64,000 nt of DNA from JAGNLV01 sp964612145 (lineage in GTDB: Bacteria; Zixibacteria; MSB-5A5; GN15; FEB-12). This document shows, piece after piece, positions 1 to 8,981 of the stretch. A model generated the notes under the pieces. It saw nothing but the letters and a program-made list of their open reading frames with translations, was not told where the DNA came from and did no database searches. The stretch covers positions 1 through 64,000 of the forward strand of contig CAZTBP010000019.1 of the NCBI GenBank assembly GCA_964612145.1. Direction: 5' to 3'. Position numbers and translations under genes: made by a program. How positions within the stretch are numbered: the first letter of the stretch is position 1; each line of letters opens with the position of its first letter.

Positions 1-1
1 C

Positions 2-1717
2 ACCAGGCGGCCTGATTATGAAACAATTTGTCTCATTTCTATTGACACATTCCAGTCGCATGAGATTGAGTCACGCTTTGTATTAGGGGCTGAGAATGAA
101 GTGCACTTCCGCCTGGACGATGAATATGATCCAAATCAAAAAGTTGTGATTGACCCGGTGCTTGAGTTTAGCACCTATTTGGCAGGTATTGGGCGGGATT
201 TCCCGGCGGCGATCGCTCTTGATAGAAACGGTGCAATTTGGGTGACGGGATATACACGATCGCACAGTTTTCCGACTCGAAAGCCACTTCTGGAATCTTT
301 TCAAGGTGGAGCTACCGACATATTTGTCGCAAAATACTCTCCCCAGCAAAAGAAGCTTCTCTTTAGCACGTTCTTAGGAGGATCCGAGACCGATGCTGCC
401 AAAGCGATTGCGCTCGATCGGCGAGGCAGGGCATTCATAGCCGGTGCTTCTTCGTCGCCGGATTTTCCGATCATCAAGGGCGCCCAGGAACAAATGGGTG
501 GCAACGGGGATGCCATCATTATAAGTCTGTCATCAAATGGTCGTCGACTTTTGAGCAGTAGCTTCCTCGGGGGCTCGTCGTCGGATGATGCCCGCGGAAT
601 TGGCCTGGGACCAGACGGGTCTGTCGTTATTGGTGGGATGACTGAATCTTCAGACTTCCCGACGTATGGGGCACTTCAGAATAATATGGGTGGATGGGAT
701 GGTTTTGTTGCCAAGTTTAGTCCGGACTGTGATCAAGTACAGTTCAGCACATATCTCGGAGGAAATAGTCGCGATGCGGCAGACGCTCTGCAGGTAGATC
801 AGGATGGTGCAATTTACGTCACCGGTTTCACCTGGTCCACCGACTTTCCCAGTGTCAATGCATTTCAGTTGCACGGCACCGGTTATGATGCTTTCGTCAC
901 TAAACTCTCTCAGGACGGAGACTATCTCATTTACAGTACTTACCTTGGTGGTGGTGCACCTGAGAGTGTAGGAGGAATGGCCGTGGATGGTGACGGAGCT
1001 GTATATGTCACCGGGAACACAAACTCCGATGATTTCCCTATCTCCAATGCCCTTCAGTCAGATCGGGGAGGAAGTTTCTGGGGAGATGCCTTTGTCTCGA
1101 AGGTCGCACCCTCAGGTCAAGAACTCATCTACAGCACTTATCTGGGCGGCGATGATTCAGATCAAGGGAAGGGGATTGCTGTTGATAAATATGGGACAGC
1201 ATACGTAGTTGGTGGAACTAACTCGGCAGACTTCCCTCTGCACCGGCCCATCCGGCGCATCGAGCAGAATCGTGATGCGTTTGTTACACGACTGTCACCT
1301 GACGGTGGGAGGCTACTGTACAGTACGTACATCGGTGGTGTGGCCTTGGAGTATTGTAACGCAGTTACAGTTAACGACAGAGGTTCGGCTTTCTTGACCG
1401 GTCATACTCGTTCACAAGACTTTCCCGCAGTTGACCCTTTGCAAGTCGAGCCCGGTGATTTCGAATGGGACGGGTGGGTAGCTATAATTACAGACGAATG
1501 TTGTCTGAAAACCCACGGGTCGCAATCAAATCTGCCTGCAGACCGAACCAGCGTAGCCGAACTTACCACCTTGGTTTCCCGTCTCTTCCACAGCGAAGCA
1601 TCATCGGGGCACGATGCGGCTGGAGATGTAAATGGGGATGGGGAAGTTAACATTTCAGATCTAACATATATGGCGGATTACCTGTTTAGAGGCGGACCCG
1701 CGCCGCACTACGAGTAG
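2..1717 (+). CDS. SBBP-repeat surface protein with C-terminal dockerin-like module (5' truncated by window)
   Basis: The reading frame is open from base 2 with no stop, so the GTG at 101 is internal and the gene starts before the window. Residues just after position 101 (KVVIDPVLEFSTYLAG) match the junction seen in SBBP proteins between an N-terminal beta domain and the repeats. About seven beta-propeller-like repeats follow, each with [FY]STYLGG, a GxxxVxGxTxSxDFP core and a DAFVxK strand. The C-terminus has two dockerin-like segments: a worn first one (after ECC, with SVAELTTLVSRLF) and an intact second one (GDVNGDGEVNISDLTYMADY), a calcium-loop pattern. The protein is presumably exported and surface-bound; its substrate is unknown. 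The repeat family call is solid, the function is not. Confidence 0.85.
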   Translation, partial: TRRPDYETICLISIDTFQSHEIESRFVLGAENEVHFRLDDEYDPNQKVVIDPVLEFSTYLAGIGRDFPAAIALDRNGAIWVTGYTRSHSFPTRKPLLESFQGGATDIFVAKYSPQQKKLLFSTFLGGSETDAAKAIALDRRGRAFIAGASSSPDFPIIKGAQEQMGGNGDAIIISLSSNGRRLLSSSFLGGSSSDDARGIGLGPDGSVVIGGMTESSDFPTYGALQNNMGGWDGFVAKFSPDCDQVQFSTYLGGNSRDAADALQVDQDGAIYVTGFTWSTDFPSVNAFQLHGTGYDAFVTKLSQDGDYLIYSTYLGGGAPESVGGMAVDGDGAVYVTGNTNSDDFPISNALQSDRGGSFWGDAFVSKVAPSGQELIYSTYLGGDDSDQGKGIAVDKYGTAYVVGGTNSADFPLHRPIRRIEQNRDAFVTRLSPDGGRLLYSTYIGGVALEYCNAVTVNDRGSAFLTGHTRSQDFPAVDPLQVEPGDFEWDGWVAIITDECCLKTHGSQSNLPADRTSVAELTTLVSRLFHSEASSGHDAAGDVNGDGEVNISDLTYMADYLFRGGPAPHYE

Positions 1718-1777
1718 AATAGCGCCTGCTATTCGGCTTGTGCTGAGGTGGCGGTGAGCGAGTCAGTAGACTGAATT

Positions 1778-2440
1778 GTGATTGACGAAGAGAAAACAAA
1801 GAGTTCTCCGGGTCTACAAACGACTGTGCAGACGCTGAGGGGATTTAGCAAGGAAGTCTCACGGATCGTGTTGGACTACCTGCTCTTATGCGCCGCATTG
1901 ATACTGCTGATATTTCCGCTTTCGTTGGCCACAGCAATTGCGGTTAGCGGGGACAAGTTTGAGCAGCCCTTGACGATCAAGATCGGCCTGGTCATTGTTC
2001 TTGGTGGCGCATCGATCTGGTTGATTCTGGTTTGCCTGGTTACGGCATGGAGGCTGAGAAAGTGGGTCACCTGCCCATTTTGTGGTGGGCGGACCAGACG
2101 GCGGACTGCTGTAACAAAGGTGTCCGGATTACTGTGTTCCTATTGTGGGCTGCTGATTGCAGATCCCGGGTCGCACAGTCGCACCGTCGGCGTAGACGAG
2201 GCCCGTACAACGGCGGACGTGCTGCTTGAGCAGAAGCGGGAAGGAAACCGGCTAAGAAAGAGCGGTTTGAAGCAAATTGCGATTGGTGCAGCCATTTTCG
2301 CCGTAGGTATTTCGCTACATCACTCTGCTGGTCTACCATCCGTCAATTCAATTACACGCAAATGCAAGGAGTCTGTGCCGAGATTTTCTCTCTTTCGGAA
2401 CAGATACTCAATCCTCGTGGGAAAGAGCCGAAAACCATAA
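1778..2440 (+). CDS. Zinc-ribbon membrane protein of unknown function
   Basis: The protein has 220 residues from a GTG start. Two hydrophobic segments (about residues 32-55 and 65-90) are followed by a cytoplasmic zinc ribbon with CPFCG at about residue 99 and CSYCG about 20 residues later, then a charged helix and a third hydrophobic stretch near residue 170. The last 40 residues overlap the convergent gene ending at 2320 by 121 bp. They look non-native (basic, non-conserved), so the true C-terminus may have been lost by a frameshift near 2310, where the third membrane helix stops abruptly. No family name is recognised. It follows the dockerin gene by 60 bp on the same strand. Confidence 0.5.
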   Translation: MIDEEKTKSSPGLQTTVQTLRGFSKEVSRIVLDYLLLCAALILLIFPLSLATAIAVSGDKFEQPLTIKIGLVIVLGGASIWLILVCLVTAWRLRKWVTCPFCGGRTRRRTAVTKVSGLLCSYCGLLIADPGSHSRTVGVDEARTTADVLLEQKREGNRLRKSGLKQIAIGAAIFAVGISLHHSAGLPSVNSITRKCKESVPRFSLFRNRYSILVGKSRKP

Positions 2441-4194
2441 CCGGCTTCTAAGGAATCAAGCCCTGTCAACTGTACTTCACCGCGGCGCTCGTCATACATC
2501 CACAGATCCATGTTCCCGGACTCACTACCGAGAAAATAGACCGGTTGATTCGGACCGGCTCTTTGCTGCAGACCTCTTTGGAAGACCGATATAGGAAGCA
2601 CCTCGACATCATCGGTTTGAAGATCATAAACTGTGATCGCATACGGAACACTATCCGATAGTGAATCGAGAGACTGACCTCGAAGAGCGAGAACTTGCGA
2701 TCCATCCAGCGTGAAGGAAATATCTACTGTGCTGTCAATCACAAGAAGAGTGTCAAATGAACACTCTGTTGCTCGCCGGGAAACTAGTGCTATCGTTGTC
2801 GAGTCTATAAATCGACAGCCCGGCCGGTCACATTCATCTAGGACAGCAAAGATTGAGTCATTTGGAGTTACATCAATAATTCTTCGCAGATAAGGCCTCA
2901 AATCGATGTCGCACTCCCACAGGGTATCACATGGTGACGAAGGATTTGTGGAGATTCGTACGTAGTAACAAGCAGTTGAATCACAGGTTATGAGTCGAGC
3001 CTGTGACGGATCCCAAAAGTCGGTCCCCGCGATCGATATCACAGGATACTCGGCCAAGGTGTCAGTCAGGCTCTCGGAAAAGCGAACCAGATACAAGAGA
3101 TCTAGTCCATCGGCGGCGCGGATCAGTCGGCAACTGGAATCGCGCAGCGAGCGCCATCCCTCTATTGGTATGGTCTCGTACAGCGAATGATTTACTGCGC
3201 CCGTTGAGAGGCTAATAGTAGTATGCCTATGGAAGATGTCGCCATACTGGCGACTGGTGCCTCGCATTCTCACTGAATTACCCTGAATCTTAAACGCTTC
3301 AATCAGTTCATTCGTGGTGGTGACATACAAAGCAGTATCACGAGACCCGTACTCAAAAGCGTATATTCCTCGTCTGAGCCGGGGCCGGGCCTGGTAGTAG
3401 TAGATAGGGCCCGTCCGCGACACCGCTGAAGGTCGGAACCGGTCGGGACCCGGAGGGAGAGGTGGAAAAGCTGAATCCCCCTCAAGGTCGTAGGCGGCGA
3501 TATCAACAAAACTGGGATCGGAAAGCGGTCCGAATCGACGGCGAACAAACAGCCCCAGCACCATGTCGCCTTCTTGTGAGAACCGCGCATTGCCGGCCTT
3601 GTCCCAGATAAGAACAGTGTCAATCTCATCTATCTGACCAAGTCGACCAACAATAGACCCCGAGTAATACGGTGGCATTCCTACATTAATTCCTCGCCTG
3701 TTGAGGGTCAGAAGTCGCTTTTGGTAATGTACATCGAACCACCTTGCCTCCAACAACCAGTCCCGAGCCTCACCGGTGCAAGTGAAGAGCGTGTCGCAGT
3801 AAGGTCGTTTGGTAGAGTCAATTGAAACGACCAGAGCTCGGTTCGAATCTGCAGCGATAAAACATCCCATACCACCACCCAAGAAGTCGGGTACTGGACT
3901 GATGGCATACTCACATAGCGTGTCTCGCTGTCCGTTTAGATCAACTGCCGTCAGGAACGCCTTGATTAGAACGAAGTCACCATATGGATGATCCGGAAAA
4001 TGGTCATATTCGATACGAAAGCCCTTCAGACCCTCTGTTGTATTCGTGGCCCCGCAGTTCAATGAAATACCGAGTATGGGCATCAATAATGCGAACGAAC
4101 ACATCGAAACTAATCTGACGAGTGTTGGTCGGTTTGATAAGACGGACCAGCCAGATCTTGGAAGAACTCTTTTATCCCGGATAGAACTAATCAC
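2320..4194 (-). CDS. Large exported protein of unknown function with propeller-like C-terminus
   Basis: 624 residues. The GTG start at 4194 is supported by a GGAGG ribosome site eight bases upstream. A hydrophobic segment at about residues 28-46 (LVSMCSFALLMPILGISL) is followed by Asn-Cys. This resembles a lipobox, but Asn at -1 is unusual, so either signal peptidase I or II could process it. The body is beta-rich with many Asp/Ser/Thr. Near residues 540-600 it has a segment like TolB/PD40 propeller blades (GNMDLWMYDERRGEVQLTG). It sits alone, convergent with the zinc-ribbon gene, and is not in an obvious operon. No catalytic motif is recognised; an extracytoplasmic propeller protein is the most that can be inferred. 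Confidence 0.6.
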   Translation of the reverse strand: MISSIRDKRVLPRSGWSVLSNRPTLVRLVSMCSFALLMPILGISLNCGATNTTEGLKGFRIEYDHFPDHPYGDFVLIKAFLTAVDLNGQRDTLCEYAISPVPDFLGGGMGCFIAADSNRALVVSIDSTKRPYCDTLFTCTGEARDWLLEARWFDVHYQKRLLTLNRRGINVGMPPYYSGSIVGRLGQIDEIDTVLIWDKAGNARFSQEGDMVLGLFVRRRFGPLSDPSFVDIAAYDLEGDSAFPPLPPGPDRFRPSAVSRTGPIYYYQARPRLRRGIYAFEYGSRDTALYVTTTNELIEAFKIQGNSVRMRGTSRQYGDIFHRHTTISLSTGAVNHSLYETIPIEGWRSLRDSSCRLIRAADGLDLLYLVRFSESLTDTLAEYPVISIAGTDFWDPSQARLITCDSTACYYVRISTNPSSPCDTLWECDIDLRPYLRRIIDVTPNDSIFAVLDECDRPGCRFIDSTTIALVSRRATECSFDTLLVIDSTVDISFTLDGSQVLALRGQSLDSLSDSVPYAITVYDLQTDDVEVLPISVFQRGLQQRAGPNQPVYFLGSESGNMDLWMYDERRGEVQLTGLDSLEAGYGFRLFPTRIEYLFRKRENLGTDSLHLRVIELTDGRPAE

Positions 4195-4612
4195 GCTTCA
4201 ATCCTCCAAGATTGTAAGCCCATTGAGTTTGTCCTTGTGACATATAACATCAAGATTAAGTAGCTTTATTAGTGTCATGCTAATTCACTCGGTCAGACGG
4301 CAGAAACTGCGGTCGTCGCCGTCTTCGGAAACAAATACAAATCTAATACTGGGACAAATCACGAAACTGCCTAAGACCCAGGTTGCATTGTCCACAACAG
4401 GCAGGAGCATATCGGTTAATTTAACGGTCAGTAATAAAGTAACTTACGGGTCATCTCAACGTTCTTATGCGTCGACCGGAGAGACGCAGGTCGTCAAGCG
4501 TGCACAGATACAATCATTAGTACACGCAGAAGAATAAAGGAAAGTGAAGCAGACCTTGTCAACACAGGCAGTTTGCTCGTTCAGTAGACGACTTTAGTAC
4601 ACACCTATTTTG
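4195..4612. other. Intergenic region, no convincing gene
   Basis: 418 bases between two leftward genes. A 7-bp inverted repeat (AGACGGC at 4294-4300, GCCGTCT at 4317-4323, 16-base loop) is the only clear structure. An 86-codon open frame at 4277-4537 lacks a ribosome site and has no coding character. The region is more AT-rich than its flanks and should hold the promoter of the gene starting at 4194, but no good -35/-10 pair was found. Confidence 0.5.
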
Positions 4613-7444
4613 TTAGTATCTGGTGGGTGCCAGCAAATTCGTTTCATGAAGTAAGTATGAAGCCCAGAAGTACGGATGTCTGTAGAGCAATCTGTCACTC
4701 TTGATCATGTGCAGTTGCGCAGCTCTGAGGGCTTGCCTTGGCGACTGTCCGGTGGCAATGCCGCGATAGTATAAGCTGGCAAATTCCGCAGAAGCTCGAT
4801 CGTCGACTCGCCAGGCCGACGCTACAACGGACTTAGCTCCTGCAAGGAGGAATGACCGCGCCATACTCATGACACCCTCCCCCCCCATCACCCGTCCAGT
4901 GCCACTCTCACACGCCGATAAGAACACCGATGTTACATCTATATTCATGGCTCCAATTTCATCCGAATTGAGCATGGACGGTAGAGCGTCAGGCCGTTCC
5001 GGAGCAAAGACCAGAGCCGACTGCGAGGGCGCCGCCCGATCCGCTAATCCGTGCAAGGCCAGATGAACCCGATCCCACGGCTCCTTTAAGGCAGCACGGA
5101 AGTTGTGTTCAGTCGCCTGTCGACCGGTTCTGGTGACAACTGTCGATCCGAGAAGTTCCTGCAGCACCAGTAACTCCTGGTCGGCAAACGGTAGTTGTGA
5201 AAACTGAGAGATATCCGAGCCGGCAACATTGGCGAACACAAGCGTCCGGTCTGGGCGCGGAGTTGACGAATGTTTTGAGCGAGACAGTGCAATAGTCAGC
5301 GACGGAGGATATACAATGGCGCAATGCTCGGTCAAATAGCTTCCACAGGAATCAATCAAGGCGGCAAATGGAATCCCCTGGAGTGGTCCCGAGGCAATCA
5401 CATAAAGCGTCTGGAGATCGGAGAAGTCAAGATCCGAAGGCACTGTTGCGTTATACAGTTCCTTGGATGCAGAGACATGAGCATCACTTTGATATTCAGA
5501 GATTTCGGGGTAATGATCAATACTGTTGCGAAACGCTGCTACCAATCGCTCCAACTCGTCAGCCTTGACCGGCAGTTGGAACACGGAAACACCGTCGGAT
5601 CGGAAAGCTACCAGCCAATCTACCTTGGGTGACGTGCAGTAGTAAAATACAGCTTCGTCCGGTCTCAGGTGTTGCATCACTGTCTCGGCCGTTACCTTCC
5701 GCTCGCTGACCTGCTTTTTGGGGCCATCTGACTTCCGGGCAGTACCGCATTCAATCCGAAGAATGTGGAGGGAATCCATCATCGTACGCAGTCTTTCACG
5801 ATGTCCCGCACTCCCGGAAGTGTCATACATCGATTTTACTCTGAGATTTGATATTTCGCTTAGCAACTCTTCCTCTCCCCGGCATTTTGCTTGCGGGTCT
5901 TTGTTCACTTCAAGCAGAGAGCGGGCATGAGCGAGTTCCATCAGGCTGAGAGCTGAATCGATCCATGCCCGCTCTTCCTCTCGACGAAATTCATCGAGGT
6001 ACATAGATGCCAACCCAAAGTACGCGCCGGTACGATCTGAAAGAACACCTACCCGAAGTTCAATGCTGGGCAAGCCCTCCCGCAGTTCCTCATTATGGAA
6101 GACACACTCCTGCAGCAGTTCCCTGGCTGCCCCATAGTTCTTTTGACGCAGGGCACTGATCCCGAGGCCCAAGAGAGCCCGATATCGAGACTCAAACTTG
6201 GTCGCATATTCAATTACGTTTGTGAAGAGCGAATCGGCTCTGCCGTAGTGGGCGCACTCTAAGAGCAGTTCACCCAGGCGACCATCATTGAGCAAAAGGC
6301 CAAGCGAGTCACCGGCCTCGTGAAATAGATGCGAAGCGCGGGAAAATGAGGCGAAAGCCGCGCTTGTCCGCCCCTGTGACCGAAGAATCACTCCCTGAGT
6401 ACTCAGCGCATGCGCTACTTGAGCACGGTCGTTCAAACTTTCGCGCAGAAGCAGTGACCGCCGGCACCAGACCATAGCCGAGTCCGGCTCTCCGAGGTCG
6501 AAATAAATCTCGGCCAGCTGTCCCATACAATAGGCCTGCATGACAGCCATTTGGGGACCACTCTCGGATTGAGCAATATTCAGGGCAGATTCATACGTGT
6601 GTCGGGCCAGCTCATAACTTCCACGTTGATACGCAGTGTATGCCTGATACGCCAACTGATAGATGATGCGATCCTGCCTCCGGATCTTGCGGTAAAGGTT
6701 AAGCGCCCGCTGAAGGTGTAAATCAGCGCGAAACTGATTGCCGCCATAGATCGAGGCAATTCGGCCCAGCAGCAAATGGGCATCGCCGGAGATTTCCGGC
6801 GCGCCGATAATCTCTGCAAGCGAATCTGCGACCATAGCGAAGTACCTGGCATCGGATATCAACCCAATGCGCTCCAGTGCCGTGGCCCGATAACGAAAGA
6901 CTGATGCGCGGCCCAGGGTATCTCCGATCTCTGCATACGCCTGCCCAACGGAATCCAGGATAGCAAGATACCTCGTTGCCGCCGCCTCAACGGAATCTCC
7001 CTCAATGCCGGAGAAAGTCCGACTGCTTGAGGAAAAGAGCGAATCTATTTGTTGCTTCTGACGGGCTGTTTCCGGATCGACCTTGGTAAGGAAACTCAGT
7101 CGGGCGGCCAGGTCCCGAACCCCCGTGGATCGAGTGTATAGATTGATAATTTGAGACAGTAGCTCAAGCGCTCGGGTCTTTTCGGCCCTTTGGCTATCCG
7201 CCTTGCAGGCAAGCAGTCGATCCAGATGCTGAAGAATGGTATCACGAGCAGTTCCCGGATCGTTCCGAACGAGTGCTTCCAGTGTCTTGAACCCTTGATG
7301 GTCGTCTGTCTGGAGAGAGTTGCCGGAAGAACCACTGCACGCCAGCGCCAACAGGGTCCCAAATATGACACTTAACATCGCGACACCCGGAATCGTAATG
7401 CGCTGAGTAAAGGAACTACTTTTGAATAACCTCGAATGGTACAT
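4613..7444 (-). CDS. TPR-CHAT caspase-like lipoprotein
   Basis: 943 residues. A positively charged N-terminus leads into a hydrophobic stretch ending in a good lipobox (ALAC, Cys36), so the protein is predicted to be a lipoprotein. Residues about 40-560 are helical TPR repeats (for example AQVAHALSTQGVILRSQGRT). Residues about 620-940 form a CHAT domain, a clan CD caspase-like peptidase fold. The expected catalytic dyad is visible: His798 in LALHG and Cys845 in SVFLSACESGTG, followed by the typical GEGVMSMARSFLLAGAKSVV stretch. The start codon at 7444 lies inside the 3' end of the anti-sigma gene (29-bp overlap), which implies translational coupling. CHAT proteins are usually thought of as cytoplasmic proteases or adaptors; an exported one coupled to a sigma/anti-sigma pair is noteworthy. 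The substrate is unknown. Confidence 0.9.
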   Translation of the reverse strand: MYHSRLFKSSSFTQRITIPGVAMLSVIFGTLLALACSGSSGNSLQTDDHQGFKTLEALVRNDPGTARDTILQHLDRLLACKADSQRAEKTRALELLSQIINLYTRSTGVRDLAARLSFLTKVDPETARQKQQIDSLFSSSSRTFSGIEGDSVEAAATRYLAILDSVGQAYAEIGDTLGRASVFRYRATALERIGLISDARYFAMVADSLAEIIGAPEISGDAHLLLGRIASIYGGNQFRADLHLQRALNLYRKIRRQDRIIYQLAYQAYTAYQRGSYELARHTYESALNIAQSESGPQMAVMQAYCMGQLAEIYFDLGEPDSAMVWCRRSLLLRESLNDRAQVAHALSTQGVILRSQGRTSAAFASFSRASHLFHEAGDSLGLLLNDGRLGELLLECAHYGRADSLFTNVIEYATKFESRYRALLGLGISALRQKNYGAARELLQECVFHNEELREGLPSIELRVGVLSDRTGAYFGLASMYLDEFRREEERAWIDSALSLMELAHARSLLEVNKDPQAKCRGEEELLSEISNLRVKSMYDTSGSAGHRERLRTMMDSLHILRIECGTARKSDGPKKQVSERKVTAETVMQHLRPDEAVFYYCTSPKVDWLVAFRSDGVSVFQLPVKADELERLVAAFRNSIDHYPEISEYQSDAHVSASKELYNATVPSDLDFSDLQTLYVIASGPLQGIPFAALIDSCGSYLTEHCAIVYPPSLTIALSRSKHSSTPRPDRTLVFANVAGSDISQFSQLPFADQELLVLQELLGSTVVTRTGRQATEHNFRAALKEPWDRVHLALHGLADRAAPSQSALVFAPERPDALPSMLNSDEIGAMNIDVTSVFLSACESGTGRVMGGEGVMSMARSFLLAGAKSVVASAWRVDDRASAEFASLYYRGIATGQSPRQALRAAQLHMIKSDRLLYRHPYFWASYLLHETNLLAPTRY

Positions 7445-8255
7445 AGAAAGTATCCGGCGGCGTTATAGCGCCCGCTGAAGAAGGATCGGTATCCTCGGTC
7501 ACCCTCACCTGGTACAGTCCTTCGGTGATATTCCCGGTGGGTATTCCAAGCACAATCGGTAGTTCATCCGAAAGATCGTGTATCGTCAGCAGCGCTCGAC
7601 CGGAGTTGTCCAGCAGGGTCGCATCATAGGTCCTCCCCGGGCGGGTTGGAATGAGAAACGATAACTCAATGAGAGTCGTCCCGGGTACTATTGCGACGGT
7701 GTCAATGCCGGCCGACGCCCGCTCTCTGGCTGCTGAGATTTCCTGTCTGGCCACTCGACCATCGGTGCCGCTCCCCAGGTAACCAATAGATAAACCAACG
7801 ACCAGAAGCACCGCTGCCGCCGCGCCAACGAGACTGATCCGCCCAGTTCCGGAACCACTGATCCACTGGATTATCCGTTCCATCAATCCCCGAGTGTCAC
7901 CAGCTCTCCGATCAGCGCTACCGGCAGCACGGGCGCCGATAAGTTCAATCTCTTCACGACAGTCTTTACACTCTTCAATGTGGGCGGCAATTTCGGCGGC
8001 GCGGCTGGCTTCCAGTTCTCCCCGATTCAAGCTAAAAACTACAATCTCGTCTGAATCCGGATGTCCCTCCATCACCAAGTCAACAATCTCGATGCCTGCA
8101 CGAAGCAGCCGGGTGACCTGAAGTTCTCGTCGCAGCTCGGGTGACTCTTCCAGCGCGGCCTCGAGCCCCGCGCGTTCGGCATCGGTCAGTGTACCGGCCA
8201 GGTATGGCCCGAGGTTGTCAATGTGCCTGTCGATATCGTTGTTATAGTCGTTCAC
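7416..8255 (-). CDS. Zinc-finger membrane anti-sigma factor
   Basis: 279 residues from GTG, with GAGGA about nine bases upstream. The cytoplasmic N-terminal part holds the zinc-binding anti-sigma motif His-x3-Cys-x2-Cys (AAHIEECKDCREEI, about residues 86-99). One membrane helix follows at about residues 140-162 (LVGAAAAVLLVVGLSIGYLG), then a roughly 110-residue extracytoplasmic beta-sandwich-like domain (TTLIELSFLIPTRPGRTY...). This layout is standard for anti-sigma factors that hold an ECF sigma at the membrane. It lies 39 bp downstream of the sigma gene and overlaps the CHAT gene by 29 bp, so the three form one operon. Regulated proteolysis or sensing through the outer domain is inferred, not shown. 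Confidence 0.85.
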   Translation of the reverse strand: MNDYNNDIDRHIDNLGPYLAGTLTDAERAGLEAALEESPELRRELQVTRLLRAGIEIVDLVMEGHPDSDEIVVFSLNRGELEASRAAEIAAHIEECKDCREEIELIGARAAGSADRRAGDTRGLMERIIQWISGSGTGRISLVGAAAAVLLVVGLSIGYLGSGTDGRVARQEISAARERASAGIDTVAIVPGTTLIELSFLIPTRPGRTYDATLLDNSGRALLTIHDLSDELPIVLGIPTGNITEGLYQVRVTEDTDPSSAGAITPPDTFYVPFEVIQK

Positions 8256-8294
8256 TGTTATAATCCTCGTATTTGCCTTTAAGGCGTACGAGGC

Positions 8295-8870
8295 TCACAA
8301 TTGTTTGTCAATAATACCAAATTTCACCAGAATCCCCTTGAACTCCGCGCGGCACTCAGACATACGACCGCGGAGCCGGGCCGATTTCTTCTTCAGCTTT
8401 ACAGCAATATCATCGTATGAAATACCATCACGCACACGCATTCGCAGCAGCCGGACACATTCTAAAGGGAGCTTTCTCACGCCGCGAAACAGGAACCGTA
8501 CGAATTCATTCCAGTCACACTCCTGATCCGGGCGCAAAAAGGCTTTCGGGACCGGCAAGTCGGCGAGTTCCGCCTCTCTGAGAATCCTTGCCTGGCGTTT
8601 CTTGCGCCGAATCTCGTCGATGGCATTGGTACACGTGATTCGTGTCACGTAGCTGCTCACAGCCGAGTCTCCGCGAAAGCTTTCGGAATTTAACGCTTTG
8701 CGGAATTCCTCAATAGTATCGGAGCGGATGTCTTTCAGTTCATCGAGGCTCAGGCTGTCGATAAAGCGGTAAAACGCCTTATTAATGTAGCCGAGAATCT
8801 GCTCGATAGCACCGCTGTCGCCACGGAGAAATGCTTCGATAAGTTGCTTGTCGTTGTCTATCCCTGCCAC
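8295..8870 (-). CDS. ECF-type RNA polymerase sigma factor
   Basis: 191 residues from a GTG start. A sigma-2-like region (about residues 25-95) contains SSYVTRITCTNAIDEIRRKK, matching the -10 recognition helix pattern of ECF factors (YVxxIxxNxxxDxxRRxxR). A sigma-4-like region (about 125-185) contains RKLPLECVRLLRMRVRDG followed by an HTH (SYDDIAVKLKKKSARLRGRM). Regions 1 and 3 are absent, as expected for ECF sigmas. It is first in the operon with the membrane anti-sigma and the TPR-CHAT lipoprotein. The divergent gene at 8982 is a candidate target. The subgroup is not recognised; divergence from the classical sequence makes a specific ECF group uncertain. Confidence 0.85.
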   Translation of the reverse strand: MAGIDNDKQLIEAFLRGDSGAIEQILGYINKAFYRFIDSLSLDELKDIRSDTIEEFRKALNSESFRGDSAVSSYVTRITCTNAIDEIRRKKRQARILREAELADLPVPKAFLRPDQECDWNEFVRFLFRGVRKLPLECVRLLRMRVRDGISYDDIAVKLKKKSARLRGRMSECRAEFKGILVKFGIIDKQL

Positions 8871-8981
8871 CCGTTGAATCTACATTTCCTTCGAATTTTC
8901 TGCAAACATTTTCTCGGCTTGCACGCCAAAGATCACAGAAACTGGAGAGAAACAACCACTCACGTTCAAATGGAGGAATTG
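8871..8981. promoter_or_regulatory. Divergent promoter region between sigma factor gene and exported-protein gene
   Basis: These 111 bp must drive both the sigma operon (leftwards) and the small exported protein (rightwards). No good sigma-70 -35/-10 pair is seen for either direction, which would fit use of an alternative sigma factor. No ECF box can be named with confidence. Confidence 0.4.

Noticed and set aside
4277..4537. An 86-codon plus-strand frame
   Set aside because: No ribosome site and non-protein-like composition; judged intergenic.
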